The notes under the pieces: generated by a model
Databases searched by the model: none
Told to the model about the DNA's origin: nothing
Seen by the model: only the letters and a program-made list of their open reading frames with translations
In this document: piece after piece, positions 11,375-23,182 of the stretch
How positions within the stretch are numbered: position 1 is the stretch's first letter
Layout of the letters: each line of letters starts with the position of its first letter
Program-made: the position numbers and the translations under genes
Assembly (NCBI GenBank): GCA_013339765.2
Contig: CM023452.1
Location: 161,671,416-161,735,415, forward strand
DNA from: Haemaphysalis longicornis
Taxonomy: Eukaryota; Arthropoda; Arachnida; Ixodida; Ixodidae
Direction: 5' to 3'
Length of the DNA stretch: 64,000 nucleotides

Positions 11375-12460
11375 CTATTTAATTGCTGTAGCAATAGCCC
11401 CACAGCTGATGAGCAGCGTTGCACTTTGCTGCACTTTGTCGCGCCAGCGCCTTCTGTTGTTTGACGTACTGTTCGCAGAAACGCTGCGGGCAGCCCTTAG
11501 CAGCCGGAGCAGGGCTTTTACTTGTGGCCATCGGCCGGGTCCTTGGTTCCGCAGGTAGGGCACGTGGATAGCTCTGGATCGATGGCCCATTTGTTGGCAG
11601 ATGGTGGACGAAGGAACCGCCTTCCTATACAAGTAGATACGTTGTTCAGCTCCCAGGTGATACATGTAGAACGGCGCGTGTTTTCCCGGGATTGTTACGA
11701 TTACTAAAGGTGAATTTCGGAGCCTTCTACAGGTGATGAACTGAAATCCGGGAAGGAAGATGTCAAACATTTCTTGGCTAGAATAGTGCAGAACGTTGTC
11801 GTGGATGACCCCCTTGACTAAATCGTCCGGCACGAGACCATAAAGTTGAACGGGTAGATGTTCCCTCCAAACATAACTTGTCTCGGGTAGTGGAGGGCTT
11901 CCGCTGCCAAGCAGGGAGATGTGCTCACCGTTGCCGTATTTTGAACACCGTCGATGCGAACACGGAACTCTTCCTTGCACCACGTGAGCTTTGTTGCTTG
12001 GAGTAGGACTTCCGGGAGCTCCGTCGGGCTACCTTCTGTGATATTCAGGCCTCCATGTTGTCCAATCACGAGCTCGAAGTCGTTAAAGAGAGGGGAGGTT
12101 GATTTGGCTTCCAGGTGGGTTGAGCTGTAGGCTTCAGTGCCGGCTTGGTCGAGGTTAGGTCTGGCTACTCAGCGGTTGGCTTCATGCAGCGTCCTTGGGC
12201 CCGACTCACAACGTCGATCCATTTCAAGCTTGCATCACCCGCAGACTGAGCTATCTGCAGCGTAATCCCCTTCATGAGAAGTCTGGTAGGCCATGATGTA
12301 CTCGGCATCGCTTGAGCTTTCGTTCGGGTGGCTCGACGGAAGCGCCGAGCAGGCGGCGGAGCCCGACATTGTGCGAACTCGGCACTAAGCCTCCCCCAGT
12401 GGAAGTAGGCCCAGCTCGCCAATGAGGAAACTTGACAGTGAATTAGTGAAATATTCACTT
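11375..12460 (-). pseudogene. I-type LINE ORF1 (gag-like), decayed
   Basis: The order matches tick I-type ORF1. DASLKWIDVVSRAQGR lies near the N-terminus (about 12220). FELVIGQHGGLNI and a downstream TATVSTS strand (11950-12080) follow. Then LVKGVIHDN, FITCRRL, PLVIVTIPGKHAP, and a degraded zinc-knuckle segment with QQMGHRSR (11380-11830). Cysteines of the knuckles are mostly lost. It is the 5' half of the copy continuing at 9847-11100. Confidence 0.7.
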
Positions 12461-14235
12461 AAGGGTAAACAGTTAGTATCTTTGCACGCACGGTATCTTC
12501 ACGAAGACGATGGGTTGGTTGAAAGCGTCTACACGTTTGGAATTCCGCGTCTCTGAAGGGAAATCTGCGGAGCCCATGCGAGGCACGTAATCACAGTGCC
12601 AAATGAGCACGTGCCGTCCCGCGTTGCGAAGAACTGCAAAGGAAGGGCCAAGAGGTTTTCGCAGATATAACCACTTTTGAATGCGGGCGTCGCATGGGTC
12701 TTTTGCAGATGAGTGAGTGAAACAATAGGTTTGAAAAACAACACTAATTGTTGAAACCTTGCCTTGCAACTTCATTTATTTTCACATAATTGCTCGATTG
12801 CGGGAGAAGTGTGTCTTTGAACATTCTGCTTCATAAATGTTGAGAGTACGACTGCGGCAAACTGGGAAAGTTGGTGAATGTTCATGGCGCCGCATTTGTG
12901 TTCCCTTCTCTGTCTTCGTCTTGGATGCGCTGTTTTCACTATGTGAATATTACACAACGCAGTAGTTTCTTGTTGTCATGTATGCTAGGTAATACATATT
13001 TTGACACTTGTATTCATGAAGAGCTCTAAATAATTTCAATTTTTTAAATGTTATTGCTTGGATGCGGCGGAATTTAGTTCCTACTATGTTACGAACCCCC
13101 CTCCCCCCGAGTATCCCCCTCCTGCATAGAATTTGCACCCACAATACTTTGCACCCTGCTGACGCCCATAGAGGAGATTATTCACAATCTTTACAACGTC
13201 ACTTTGATCAATGAAACTGAGGAAAGAGAAAGAAACTCTGTGCAAGCGAGAGACGCAATTGCGGATAATTTTTGTACATGTTTTTCGGGACCGTGGGCAA
13301 AATAAGAGTCTCAGCCTTTTCCTGTAACCATACCGCTCCGTAGGCGGCCGTGTACCTACGTAGTCCTGTAACGTCTTCGTGTTAGTCACGTGTAAGGAAA
13401 ATTCGGCGTTATGGTGAAGTCTACTTAGCAGCCATTTGTATACAGTCTTTTTAGTTATAGTGCTGACAAAACAAGAGTTACATCGTTTTCTGTAACCTGA
13501 CTGCAGCGGACGCCAGTGTATGGACAGCAGACGAGATTTATGTAATGTTTACAGCGTCACTGTGAACTAATTATGGCGAGTACGTAAATGTCGGCGTAGG
13601 CACTGGTGCTGGAGCAAGCAACTGCGATTACGTCTCCACACTTCCGTCGACGCCCTTCGATTACTACAGACAGGAGTTGTCGTAATCAATAATACGTTTG
13701 TTGGTGGCGAGTTTAAGTTAATGGCGTCAGCCATATAAGCGATGGGGAAACCGACAAGTTTACAGCTTTCCTAAAATAAACTCGTGAATGACCGCCACTG
13801 CACTGTAGCACATGCACCTGTCCTCCTCTATGCAGCAAATGCACAATTTGCAGCGAAGCTGCATATGTCTTGGTTTCCCCACCGCTGATATCACTGACGC
13901 CATTCAAGAAAGTCGTCAACGAAAGTCGCAAGAAGCGAAGTTCCCCCGACCATCCACGCAGTCGAAGTCCAAATGCTAAATGCCAATGACAAATGCACCA
14001 GGACCACATCGGTGGAGATGTGGTCCTGTCGAACCGTATTCCTAGGTAAGAGGAGTCTATTTTTCAAATAAGGTTGGCGGAACAGATTGCAGCCCATGTG
14101 CGTCCCACTTGGTTGGTCTTCGTCTTTCGTATCCCTATTTTCTCGTTGGAAAGATATTTGCTCCTCTTAATCTGGAAGACGTCGTGGTGTTAAGAATGGA
14201 AAGCATTTATGTACTTGAGTTCAAATTTTGGCACC
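12461..14235. other. unassigned sequence with a faint ~350-bp duplication
   Basis: No gene is recognised. Segments near 13165-13215 and 13515-13570 share a weak TTTACA(A/G)CGTCACT-like block, suggesting an old tandem duplication. The remaining open frames show no domain. Confidence 0.35.
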
Positions 14236-14239
14236 CAAG

Positions 14240-14381
14240 GTTGAGGGACCTCATGCATACCTGTACTGTGCTCGCAGTGATTCAAGCTCGGTCACCTATC
14301 TGGGCTTCTGCATATTGGCCATCATATTCATACTACTTACCGGCGCCGTGACCTACGCCTTGCTAGGATCATCAGGGGCAG
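14240..14381 (+). CDS. candidate exon encoding a transmembrane segment
   Basis: An open plus-strand segment reads GPHAYLYCARSDSSSVTYL, followed by a roughly 21-residue hydrophobic stretch (LGFCILAIIFILLTGAVTYA), then LLGSSGAG. It ends at a strong donor, G/GTGAGT, at 14381. The 5' boundary may be an acceptor near 14240, but no good pyrimidine tract is visible. The pattern (short cytoplasmic part, one membrane span, splice donor) suits the N-terminal exon of a type II membrane protein, for example an M13-type metalloprotease. No catalytic domain is seen to confirm this, and the segment could be chance. Confidence 0.3.
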
Positions 14382-14969
14382 GTGAGTGCGCTGAGAATCT
14401 CCAACAGGACGCCGCGTGCATCAGGGCTTTGCAGCTAATGCTTGGGGCTATCCCGTTGTTCATTTCCATGAGGGTTAATCCACGCCAAACGTCCAAGGAA
14501 GTGCATAAGACCACCTCCGATCACATTATCAAAACTCATTGTTAATACCTTCACTACACTATTCTTTCGCGTAACAAATTCTTAGAGGAAAGTTCATCTC
14601 CCTTTTTCGGAACTATTTGAATATTGGGATGTGACCAAAACCTAGGTTGCGAAAAATAAATATAAATAAAACATCACACCAAGCGCAGTTTAAAATTTCA
14701 GCTGGTCGAAAAAGAACCGTGCTTCCTTGCCACAGCGCACTTAAAGCTTATACGTGCGTCAAAAGGTCAGCGGGGAAGGAATGCGGCGTTTCTCGGCCAT
14801 ATTTAGAAATTTTTATAGGTGTTACAATCCTTGGATACGATGCAGCATAGGTTGGGGAAATAATGGGAGTCGAGTGGCTTCGGAGCGCTAAACACATTTG
14901 CTTCGGAAAATTTACAGTGTTGCTCATCTTTTGTTTCTTTAGCAGTGTGGGCGGGTTAGATTCTCGGAC

Positions 14970-15110
14970 GCGGCGGCCGCTTCTCGGATGGAGGTGAAAA
15001 GTTAAAGCGCCAATGTGTTCGAGATTTTGGCACACATTAAAGATCCTGAGGGGGTTAAAATTAATCCGGTGCCTTCCAATACGGCGCGACTTATCCCGTC
15101 TGGAGCGTCC
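14970..15110 (+). repeat. SINE-like repeat, plus orientation
   Basis: GGATGGAGGTGAAAAG, CACATTAAAGATCC and AAATTAATCCGGTG align in order with the complement of the copy at 46802-46960. This is a diverged copy of the same tick repeat family. Confidence 0.65.
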
Positions 15111-16620
15111 GCGCACTAAACGTCATAATCAATTCATAATCTATTGCAGTGTGCGGCGTTCCATATCGAAATACAGTTGGGCTCATTTGAAAGGGTGTAC
15201 AGAAGGCAATTTTTAGAAAGGGGAATCGGAGTACTTTTTTTAGGGTAGAATATATTTTTTAGTATTGATCGACCACCACGGCCTGAGTTGGTGGGCCACA
15301 AGTTCGCTTCAGTGTACGAAGAGGTAGATGGGGTGGCCGCATGCGGTGTTTGGGTCTCACTCGATTAGCTGGTTTTTTGAAGTGCGGCTCGGGAGGTCCG
15401 TTGTCGGCAGACGGTCAGTTGCAGGAGCTCTTATATCCCTCCCAGAATGCTGTTTACATGCAGATAGATGTAGATCATAGGTCCCCAGGCCTTCCTTGTT
15501 GAATTTAGGAGGCTGCAGTTTCCACTCAAGTCGCCAAACTTAATTCTTTTCCCCTTGACAAGTATCCGTGGCTGAGATACGCCATTCATGTTCTGTTCGG
15601 CCCTTGTAAAACACTGCTTCGTGTATGTGTCCCTGCTAAGCTCTTGGAAGACTGGCCCTGACTGCAAATCTCTTCAGTATGCCGCGTTTCATTTGCAACC
15701 CTGCCCTAAGCACTGTTTCGATTTTACGTTCCAACAAAAAGTTGTACGAGGCCGATAGGTTGATGTCATTTTCAAGTTTTTTTTCAAATTTAGAAAATAG
15801 TTTTGTTCTTGTATTGTGATGATGCACCTACCGAAGAATAATAAATTTTAAGGACAGCAGAAAAACCATGGTCAAGAGACTTCTACGCCTGACATCGAAG
15901 ATTCACCACGAGAGGTTCAGGTGGTCAATAATATCCAAAATCAGGGCAGGCGAATTTACACAAAGGGCCCAGTTTCTTCTGAACAACAGTATGCCAAAAA
16001 CAAGTGTACCCTGGCTTGCGTATGTACCGAGTGGTAGAATGAGGGAGCATCTCACGGTGGAATATCATAATTTTCTCCGTAGTGTCAAAGAGGAATCCTC
16101 TCATCATCCTGGAGACTGCTTTCCATATATCTTGGGTACGTTTCTTGCTGTTCCTATGAAATGGTGCAGCTTGAGCTTTTAATTTTATTGCGCCTAGAAA
16201 CCTTCCCGGAAAAGCGGCACAACATCAAAAATTTTTACTCCTTCTCTTCGTCAGCGAACACCTGCGGTCCAGCGACTAAGCCTGTTCCATCGCTGTTACA
16301 ATGCACCACGCCCTATCTCTACTAATTTACTCGTGGCGTCGTTTTTCAGTCTTTATCGCTTCACGTTTTTACTCATTCACTTCGTCTGCGGTATCGCGGA
16401 ACGCAGGGAGATGCATGTCGAATCCATTTTACGAAGGAAACGAAATCTTTGGAACTAAACGAAACATGCGGTCTCTCGAACTGCACGACCGCAGGAATTC
16501 TGACCTGCCAGGGTGAACTGTCGGCGCAGTGGAGGGACCTTATGGCCCAACCTACGGAGGCCAAGGCAGTAGCACATTATGAAAAATATTTTTTTTCGCT
16601 AAAACAAAAAGTTACCCGAT
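15111..16620. other. unassigned sequence
   Basis: Several open frames on both strands (for example 15868-16182 plus and 15431-15827 minus), but none has a domain, signal peptide or splice pattern that I can support. Confidence 0.4.
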
Positions 16621-16624
16621 TAAA

Positions 16625-16770
16625 CTTTCAGAAAGCAATGTCCTTGGGGCACCTTTTCAAGTAAGCCCGATCTTTCAGAAATCAATCTTCTGGTGCACCT
16701 TTTTAAATAAGCCCACACTTTCAGATGCCATGTCCTTCACAAATCTTTTCAAGTAAGGCCGAGCCTGCAT
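16625..16770. repeat. tandem repeat, three ~47-bp units
   Basis: Units start with CTTTCAGA at 16625, 16672 and 16718. Each carries a CACCTTTT- or AAATCTTTT-like block followed by (A/T)AGTAAG(C/G)CC. About 70-80% identical by eye. Confidence 0.7.
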
Positions 16771-17885
16771 TCTGACATAGAACGCCACACACTATGATAA
16801 GCGCTTGAACGCGAGCAATATTTACGAATTTTCGAAGTTAGTGTGCTAGCGCTAGCAAACTATAGGCTTCCCAATTCGTGAATTTTTGTCACTGCACTTC
16901 CCATCAGCAATACAATCAAACTATGCAGGGGTGTTGTCTCCGAAAATTGTAATAGCTGAAGAGTGTCTAACTACGGGCCATAAACGCAGCATTGCTTCCC
17001 CTCAAAACCTTATTTTGACAAACACGAACTGCTCTCAAAGTTGGTGGCAATTTTTTTACGCAGCTCTGTATAATAGTTTATTTGTGAGAAATTTTTTCAA
17101 AACCTAGTTTTTGCTAACATCCACGATATTAAAGTTGTGAGAGAGAAAATGTGTTTTCCGCCGAGAAGTGGTCGCGAGAAGAAATTTTGTAATAAAGGAA
17201 TCGATCATGCTTTTTATAGCATCATCGGATAAGGTCGAGGGCAATATCTGGGAAGTTAGGCGTGAAACGTTTCTGAGAATAAATCGGTGCTTGCATGTTG
17301 TCAGCGCCGCTATGCATAATATGAATTTCATTTCCAGGAAAGCACTGTTTGCAGTAGCAATGTCAATCAAAAGCCGCTGAACTAGCGCAGGCTGTGTTCA
17401 TGCCTTCTTATTTTCGTGCCGTGTTTGCGCTGTTACTATAGATAAAACATAGCTCTGACGTAGTAGTCTTAACGACTATTCCTACACAAAGCATGTTCTG
17501 GACATAAACTGTACTGCTTAAACCCGTAACAGCGGCGTATATGTGTGGATAGCGTGTTTGTGTGGGTGTTGCATGCTTTACTATTCGTATATCAATAGTC
17601 CCACACCTGCGGGCACATTTAGTATTCTTTGTGTTTCCGTCGGAAGCGTAATTATGGAAATGTTATTTGTGGCAATATGGCTTGAATTCATTGTGCTCGA
17701 CTTGTTTCTGTTGGACTAAGAAACTTGCTTCTCATCTCAAAGATGTCGCACCTATGGAATTTTTGTGGCCCGTTCAACTTCGCTCTGTCTGTTTCGCGGA
17801 TGTGGGAGACCGTCTGTCCAAACTAAAGTTTTTTGATGTACATCGTATTGACATTGGTTGGCTGGGTGAAAAGACAGCACATGTT
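16771..17885. other. unassigned AT-rich sequence
   Basis: Nothing recognised on either strand. Confidence 0.45.
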
Positions 17886-17889
17886 CATA

Positions 17890-18310
17890 AGAAGGCAGTT
17901 TGAGTAGTATAACGCCAGGTAGGGCCATCCAGCAGCGAAACAACTGAGAGCGGTGCATCTATATCCATGGTCGGTTCCTGTGGCCACTCTCTGAGGGAGT
18001 GCAGCATATTGTCGGTGAGGGGAAGGATAAAATGGGGAGGGAGAACTTGGTGCGGAAGGGTGGGAGGGAAGCGAGAGATAGCGTGAGTGTCGATGGGAGG
18101 GTGTAGAGGAGGCTGACGGGAATGATTGGTAAAACTGGTGATGCAATGAGTGTCCAAAGAAAGGAACTCGAGTGTATCGTGAGTGGCTTGCGGGATGAGG
18201 GGGTTGTACAGGAGCTGGTGATGGGGGAAGGGTAGGAAGAAAGTGGAGGAGCGTTACGCGGCAGCCGAAGTAATAATGGCCCAGGTTTTATATTTGTAAT
18301 AAAAGGTATT
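17890..18310. repeat. GA-rich repeat, copy 1
   Basis: A GGGAGG-rich stretch ends in GAGCGTTACGCGGCAGCCGAAGTAATAA. This corresponds to the ATGCGTTACCTGGCAGCGGCAATAA block at the end of 19170-19580. Both copies have the same strand bias. The family is unknown; the minus strand could be a LINE 5' region. Confidence 0.4.
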
Positions 18311-18419
18311 AGGAGTGAATGCATGGTCTGTGGGCACAGTGTTTCGTGAAAGTTGCCTCTGCTTCATACTTCGCCGCCTGCCGTTCAATTACAGCTGATC
18401 TATTGTAGCTGACTTAGTG

Positions 18420-18750
<331 letters not shown>

Positions 18751-19165
18751 TCACAATATACCAACCTGTGAAGGCCTATTTAGGGCCGTTTTAAAGACAG
18801 TCGCCTTGGTTGGGCCACCTCAACTCAGTTAATTTGGTTTGTGTTTCTGCAACCCGCACAAGTGAAATATGTGTACGCTCGCCAATATTACACCTAGCTG
18901 CTTACTCGTAAATAGTGACTTAGAGGTAACTGTTTAGTTACCAGAAGTCACATGTGAACAGGCCGTGAGTCTCCAACGGTTATGTAACCAGCCTTGGCCC
19001 ACAAATTATTACTTTTCGTGTGGGTAACCACTATTCAGAAGTGTTTCTGAAGAATCGCTTCACCCACCATGACCCAGTTTTTTAGTTACTCATGGCTTAC
19101 TCGAAGAGACCTTTCCAAGTCACCCGTGAGGCAACATTAGGTCTCGTGACTCACGAAAGGAAGCC
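18751..19165. other. unassigned sequence
   Basis: No feature recognised. Confidence 0.4.
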
Positions 19166-19169
19166 TAAT

Positions 19170-19580
19170 AGAAAAAAATAGGATGAATGTTAGGAAAGAA
19201 GTAAGAGGATGAGGGAATTGAAGACGAATGACAGAGAAATGGTGGATGGGCACAAGAGGAATGTTGGGGGCGGGAGGTAGTGTAACTCCAGATTACGCGC
19301 AGTTTTTCGGAGACGGGCAGAAAGAGGTTGGGAGCAGGTGGAGGAAGTGGATGTGGAGTGCAAGCAGGGAGGTGAAAGATAGGGTGGGGGTCGAAAAGGA
19401 GCCAGAAGGGAGAGAGATGGGAAAATGATGAGGGCAATGAGTGGCGAAAGACGCGGGGAGGAACATAATGCCCATAGCTTGTGGTAGGAGCGGAGAGTAT
19501 CCGGAGAGATTATGAGGCGAAGGGATGAAGAAACTGGAAATGCGTTACCTGGCAGCGGCAATAAAAAAGTCGTGGTATTT
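19170..19580. repeat. GA-rich repeat, copy 2
   Basis: GA-rich with GGGAGAGAGATGGG-like words. It ends in TGCGTTACCTGGCAGCGGCAATAA, matching copy 1. The plus-strand frame running from 19525 to 19992 is probably incidental. Confidence 0.4.
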
Positions 19581-19989
19581 TCAACGCCATTCGCAACAAT
19601 TCCGCCCAGATGTGCCGCCGGTGTACTGCAACACTGCTCTTCGTTCTTTCTATTGTGCAGGTGGTGACGGCAGTGAGTCCGCGAATGACAGCGTTGGGAA
19701 ATTTGGTGGCAGTGATGGCTTCCCCAGTGGAGACCATGGGCCCGTTATGGACAAAGACGGTATAACTATAGCAGGTGGTGTACTCCGTCCATACGGTATA
19801 GGACAAACAGGGGTAAGGGTACCAGGAAGAGTGAGAACTACAACAACACCGGCACCGGAGGAGGAGGTGGAGGAAAAAAACCCCGGTAGGATTTTTCGAC
19901 TCTCTAATTTTAAAATCTATTCTGTCGGTGCACATAACAAACTGACAATGGTAAGAGCGCGGGCACCGGTGTGTGCCACCTCGTTTAAC

Positions 19990-21090
19990 TAGAAGGGAAG
20001 AATGGCCTGATGTTCACAAAATCTCGGTGTGGGGATCCTTCTTGTGGATAAAGACTTGAGAACTGAAGGCAGATGTGGCCTGCATAATATCTCGCCTGTT
20101 TGCAAGATGTGGCCTGCACAGTAGTTCAGCAAGCCTGCTGCGAGTCTCGGAGGATTGCCACGTAGTTGGAGGAAGCCGTCGTTGCTGCCAGGGTGATTGC
20201 TGTCTCTTCTGCCGCCATGGTGCGTGCGTGGAGAAGGCTGAGGGAGGTAATATTAGCAGATTTGGAGTAGACAACAACCAGTGTCTGAGCGAGGCGGGAT
20301 GTATACGGAGCGATTTCTGTTTATAGGGTGTCCGGTTTCCTGTAGGATTAGACTCGGAGGCGGGTGACGCGGGCATGTCCTCTACCCTGAATGATTAAAT
20401 GCTGCATATACTAGAGGATATGAGGCACAAAGTTATAAGGGTGGAGTGAGGGACGGATACGCACGGGTCCCTCGAAAGGCGGTGGAGTGGCGTAGCCTAG
20501 TTTATGGGGTACCGCGGGTCTCGTAGGCGTGAGGGCAAAGCGGGTGCCTTGCTTAATCTACTGGGGTTTGTGGATATATAATCGCAGACGTCTGGCAGTA
20601 GGCGTGAGGGCGGGGGGAGGCCGGGCTTCATCTTGCACGATATCGCGATCAGAGCGCCTAGTTTGACATCTTCTTTTGCCATAAGGTTGATGTAGAGAGT
20701 ACGATATGTAATGCGACTGGCCAGTAGGGCTTAGACAAGACGGCTGGTGTCTGGTTCTTTTAAGCCATGGTGCCGGGTGCAGATTCTTCTATGGTAGCTG
20801 ACTGGCTGTGAATTGTCAGAGAATCAACGCCCTAGAGCCGTTTACGTGCACTATCATGCCAATAATACAGAGTGAGGCCACGTTTTGAACGGGTGAGGAA
20901 TCCATCGTAAAAGACAGGTCAGGGGTGGGGTTTCGGGAAAGCCTCGGGTGCGGGATCGAAGAACGAGTGTGGTCTCCAGGGAATCCAGTGTTTGTCCAGA
21001 ACCTAAAATTGACACCATATAAAGCGTGCTGAAGGTTGGGGGTGGCAGAAAAGTCGGCTGGGTGTAGAAAAAGTTCCATGGTAAAGGGGC
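19990..21090 (-). pseudogene. I-type LINE fragment: endonuclease end, RT thumb, RNase H
   Basis: Minus-strand frames in order: SRNPTPDLSFTMD, the end of the endonuclease (about 20900). Then GLKEPDTSRLV.ALLASRITY, the RT thumb (about 20740). Then AAEETAITLAA...RDSQQACR, the RNase H Glu and Asp motifs (about 20130-20220). Most of the RT palm between the first and second blocks is absent, so a large internal deletion is inferred. Multiple stops. Same family as the copies at 2964-12460 and 28353-29501. Confidence 0.7.
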
Positions 21091-22030
21091 ACTGACGAAA
21101 AATTTTGCATCTTGGTTTTTTGTTGCGGTAAGTAGCTAATCACCTACTCATCACGAGTGGGAAACTCATTTTCTTCAGCGTGCGACGGTTGTTTAATTAG
21201 AGACGTTTTAATGCGGCCAGTCGCAGTTTCGGTTTTAGCGGGTGCCGTGAAACGTGAAATTTTGTGTACGCAAATTCTGTCCGCGTGACCGCAGGATATC
21301 ACAGAGCAGAGCTGCCGTTTCACTGCAAATCCGCGTCGCCGGCAGTTTCTGCGAATGCGCCTACCTTATAATTTCGTCAGCCGCTTGATTAAAAAGCGAC
21401 CGTTGACGTGACGCAGGGGCTGCGGCTGCACATTGCGGTAGCTGCTAGAGAATCCCTTGAGACGGTTAATTTAGAGACGCGCGCTGAGCAGCTGACCGGT
21501 CTGCCTACAGGTCCACATACACAAGTGTTCGTTAGTACTGCGGCGGATACACGATTGCCACTCTTCGATTGCAGCGGCGAAGATGACAATTTTTAATGCA
21601 ACCCGCCATCGCATCATCAATCCTTTTCTCACACGTGCTGTGTTATTTGGAACTTCCGTTCAACTTTGCGCGTAGGTACCAAGTTATCGGTCGAGCTAAT
21701 TGCGCCGCCTGTACCACTTCGCGGACATGGTCGTCGGCTGCTCAGCAACCGTGCGGCTCGCTAAGCGCGCTTTTGGTGTCCAGAGTAATAAAAAACAATG
21801 AAATTAGACCGCCTTGAAACGCTGTAAAACCTAAAGTGGTAACTAGATTTTACGCTATGGCGCGTTCACGCGTCCCCAGGCGCGTGTTGGAGACGGCGCG
21901 CCTGGCGAAGCATGACGCGTTCGGCAAGCTCTGGCTATGTCAGATATTTTTACACACGCCGGAAGTTGCTTCCTCGGCAGCACCCAATCAAACGACGCTG
22001 CCGCGGGCTTACGCTCCTTCTGTCTCTCAG
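21091..22030. other. unassigned CpG-containing sequence upstream of MADF gene
   Basis: This could hold the left end and promoter of the Harbinger element. I could not find an inverted repeat matching the region beyond the transposase gene (33.7-34.2 kb). Confidence 0.35.
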
Positions 22031-22035
22031 CCGCA

Positions 22036-22213
22036 ATGGCCGCCCTCAGCAAGTTGTTGGCGATGGCGGTAAACAACGAAAAATTGATCTCTTGTGTGGC
22101 CAGCTGGACGTCCTTGTGGCTGGCCACGCACAGGGACCACAAGAACCGACAAGTGAAAGATGCCTTGTGGAAGGAAGTGTGCGAAATAATGTTTCCGGGA
22201 AAGGTCAGCAAAG
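22036..22213 (+). pseudogene. MADF-BESS protein of PIF/Harbinger element, exon 1
   Basis: From ATG at 22036 the frame encodes the first half of a MADF domain: NNEKLISCVASWTSLWLAT, then HRDHKNRQVKDALWKEVCE. This has the pattern of a Myb-like helix-turn-helix with two spaced Trp, K-N-R, and W-x-E-V. It ends at a donor, either AAAG/GTACGT (22213) or AAG/GTCAGC (22203). Only the second keeps phase with the next exon. MADF-BESS proteins bind DNA, and PIF/Harbinger elements normally encode such a protein beside their transposase to bind the element ends and assist nuclear import. The gene runs toward the minus-strand transposase at 26795-33730. Linkage to that transposase is inferred from position and family knowledge. 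Confidence 0.65.
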
Positions 22214-22291
22214 GTACGTACGGCGCGTCTCCGCCGGCTTGACAGGTTGTGTTGATAGCAGCGGCTGATATTTCATTTCATCGACACCGAG

Positions 22292-22528
22292 TGCATCACT
22301 GCGCTACGAAAGCGGTGTAAATTATTGAGAAACAAGTTTCGAAGGCTGTTCGTCCTAGCCCAGAAAAATAAAAAAAAGCGACATGGGCACCGAAGACGCC
22401 GACGACTCCGACACCCAAGATGACGACGACGATGACGGGAACCGGCCAGCCGGCAGTGCAGTGCAGCCGGCTTCGTGGCCGTTCTACGAGCAGCTGCTGT
22501 TCCTCTGCGACACCATGACCACCCGAAA
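22292..22528 (+). pseudogene. MADF-BESS protein, exon 2
   Basis: The frame reads CITALRKRCKLLRNKFRR, the second half of the MADF fold (usually V-x-x-R-W-K-x-L-R-D-x-F-R-R). After an A-rich run it continues in the next frame with MGTEDADDSDTQDDDD and SWPFYEQLLFLCDTM. The shift lies in a run of eight A at about 22370, a likely one-base indel. The exon ends at GTAAGT (22529) in phase 2. The acceptor is most simply AG at 22290-22291. The acidic linker followed by a WxFYEQLLFL motif is typical between MADF and BESS domains. Confidence 0.65.
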
Positions 22529-23180
22529 GTAAGTTTATTGACCGTTTTATTGGCATTACGATCTAGCGAAAGAGAAAAGCTCGCGTATTTTTCCCGTCGA
22601 ATAAAGTAGCCTGTGATTGTGATCCTTGCGGGAATGTTGGGGAAAGTCGCTGATACGCCACAGAATTTTACACGAAACGCGACGAGTCAAGGTAAGAACG
22701 CAGAAAGAGTGCTTATTGCGTATGTGTATTTCTGTCCTGTACACACCCAATGTGCATACTTTTGCACCGTGCCCCCGCGTTCTCGCACCAGGATGGAGTC
22801 TTGATTGAAAGCTAGAAATTGCTTGCAACAGTACCAAAGCCGCATCTGTAATGTGCGGTGTAATGTAAGGTTTAAACTAGGGGTGCTCTAAAAGTGGAAA
22901 CCTATAGTAATTAAAAATTATGTCAAGCTTAAGCCAACAAAATTGAGCATTTTATTGCTTTCAGTGATTGGTGGGGCCGCTCATTGGAGAACTTCATTGG
23001 AGCAGCAGTTTTGTCAAGATGCAGAAGTGATTCCCTTGCAGTTCTTGGAACCACATAGGAAGTCTACACTACTCAGATGTACAAGTGATGCCAAAAGTGC
23101 CCAAATCCTGTTGCATACAGTCATCCTGGACACCTTTCAGACACATGTAGAAGATGCAAACAGGGGTCTGATCTTGCACA
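22529..23180. other. intron of MADF-BESS gene, 5' part
   Basis: Non-coding; no repeat recognised. The intron runs to 26096 and has collected several insertions. Confidence 0.45.
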
Positions 23181-23182
23181 TA

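Noticed and set aside
15868..16182. 104-codon plus-strand frame as a real gene
   Set aside because: ATG start but no domain, splice pattern or compositional bias; kept as unassigned.
17104..17370. 88-codon minus-strand frame
   Set aside because: Looks weakly protein-like but no motif or splice sites; antisense frame of similar length.
19525..19992. 155-codon plus-strand frame as a gene
   Set aside because: No domain; overlaps a dispersed GA-rich repeat and a similar-length antisense frame.
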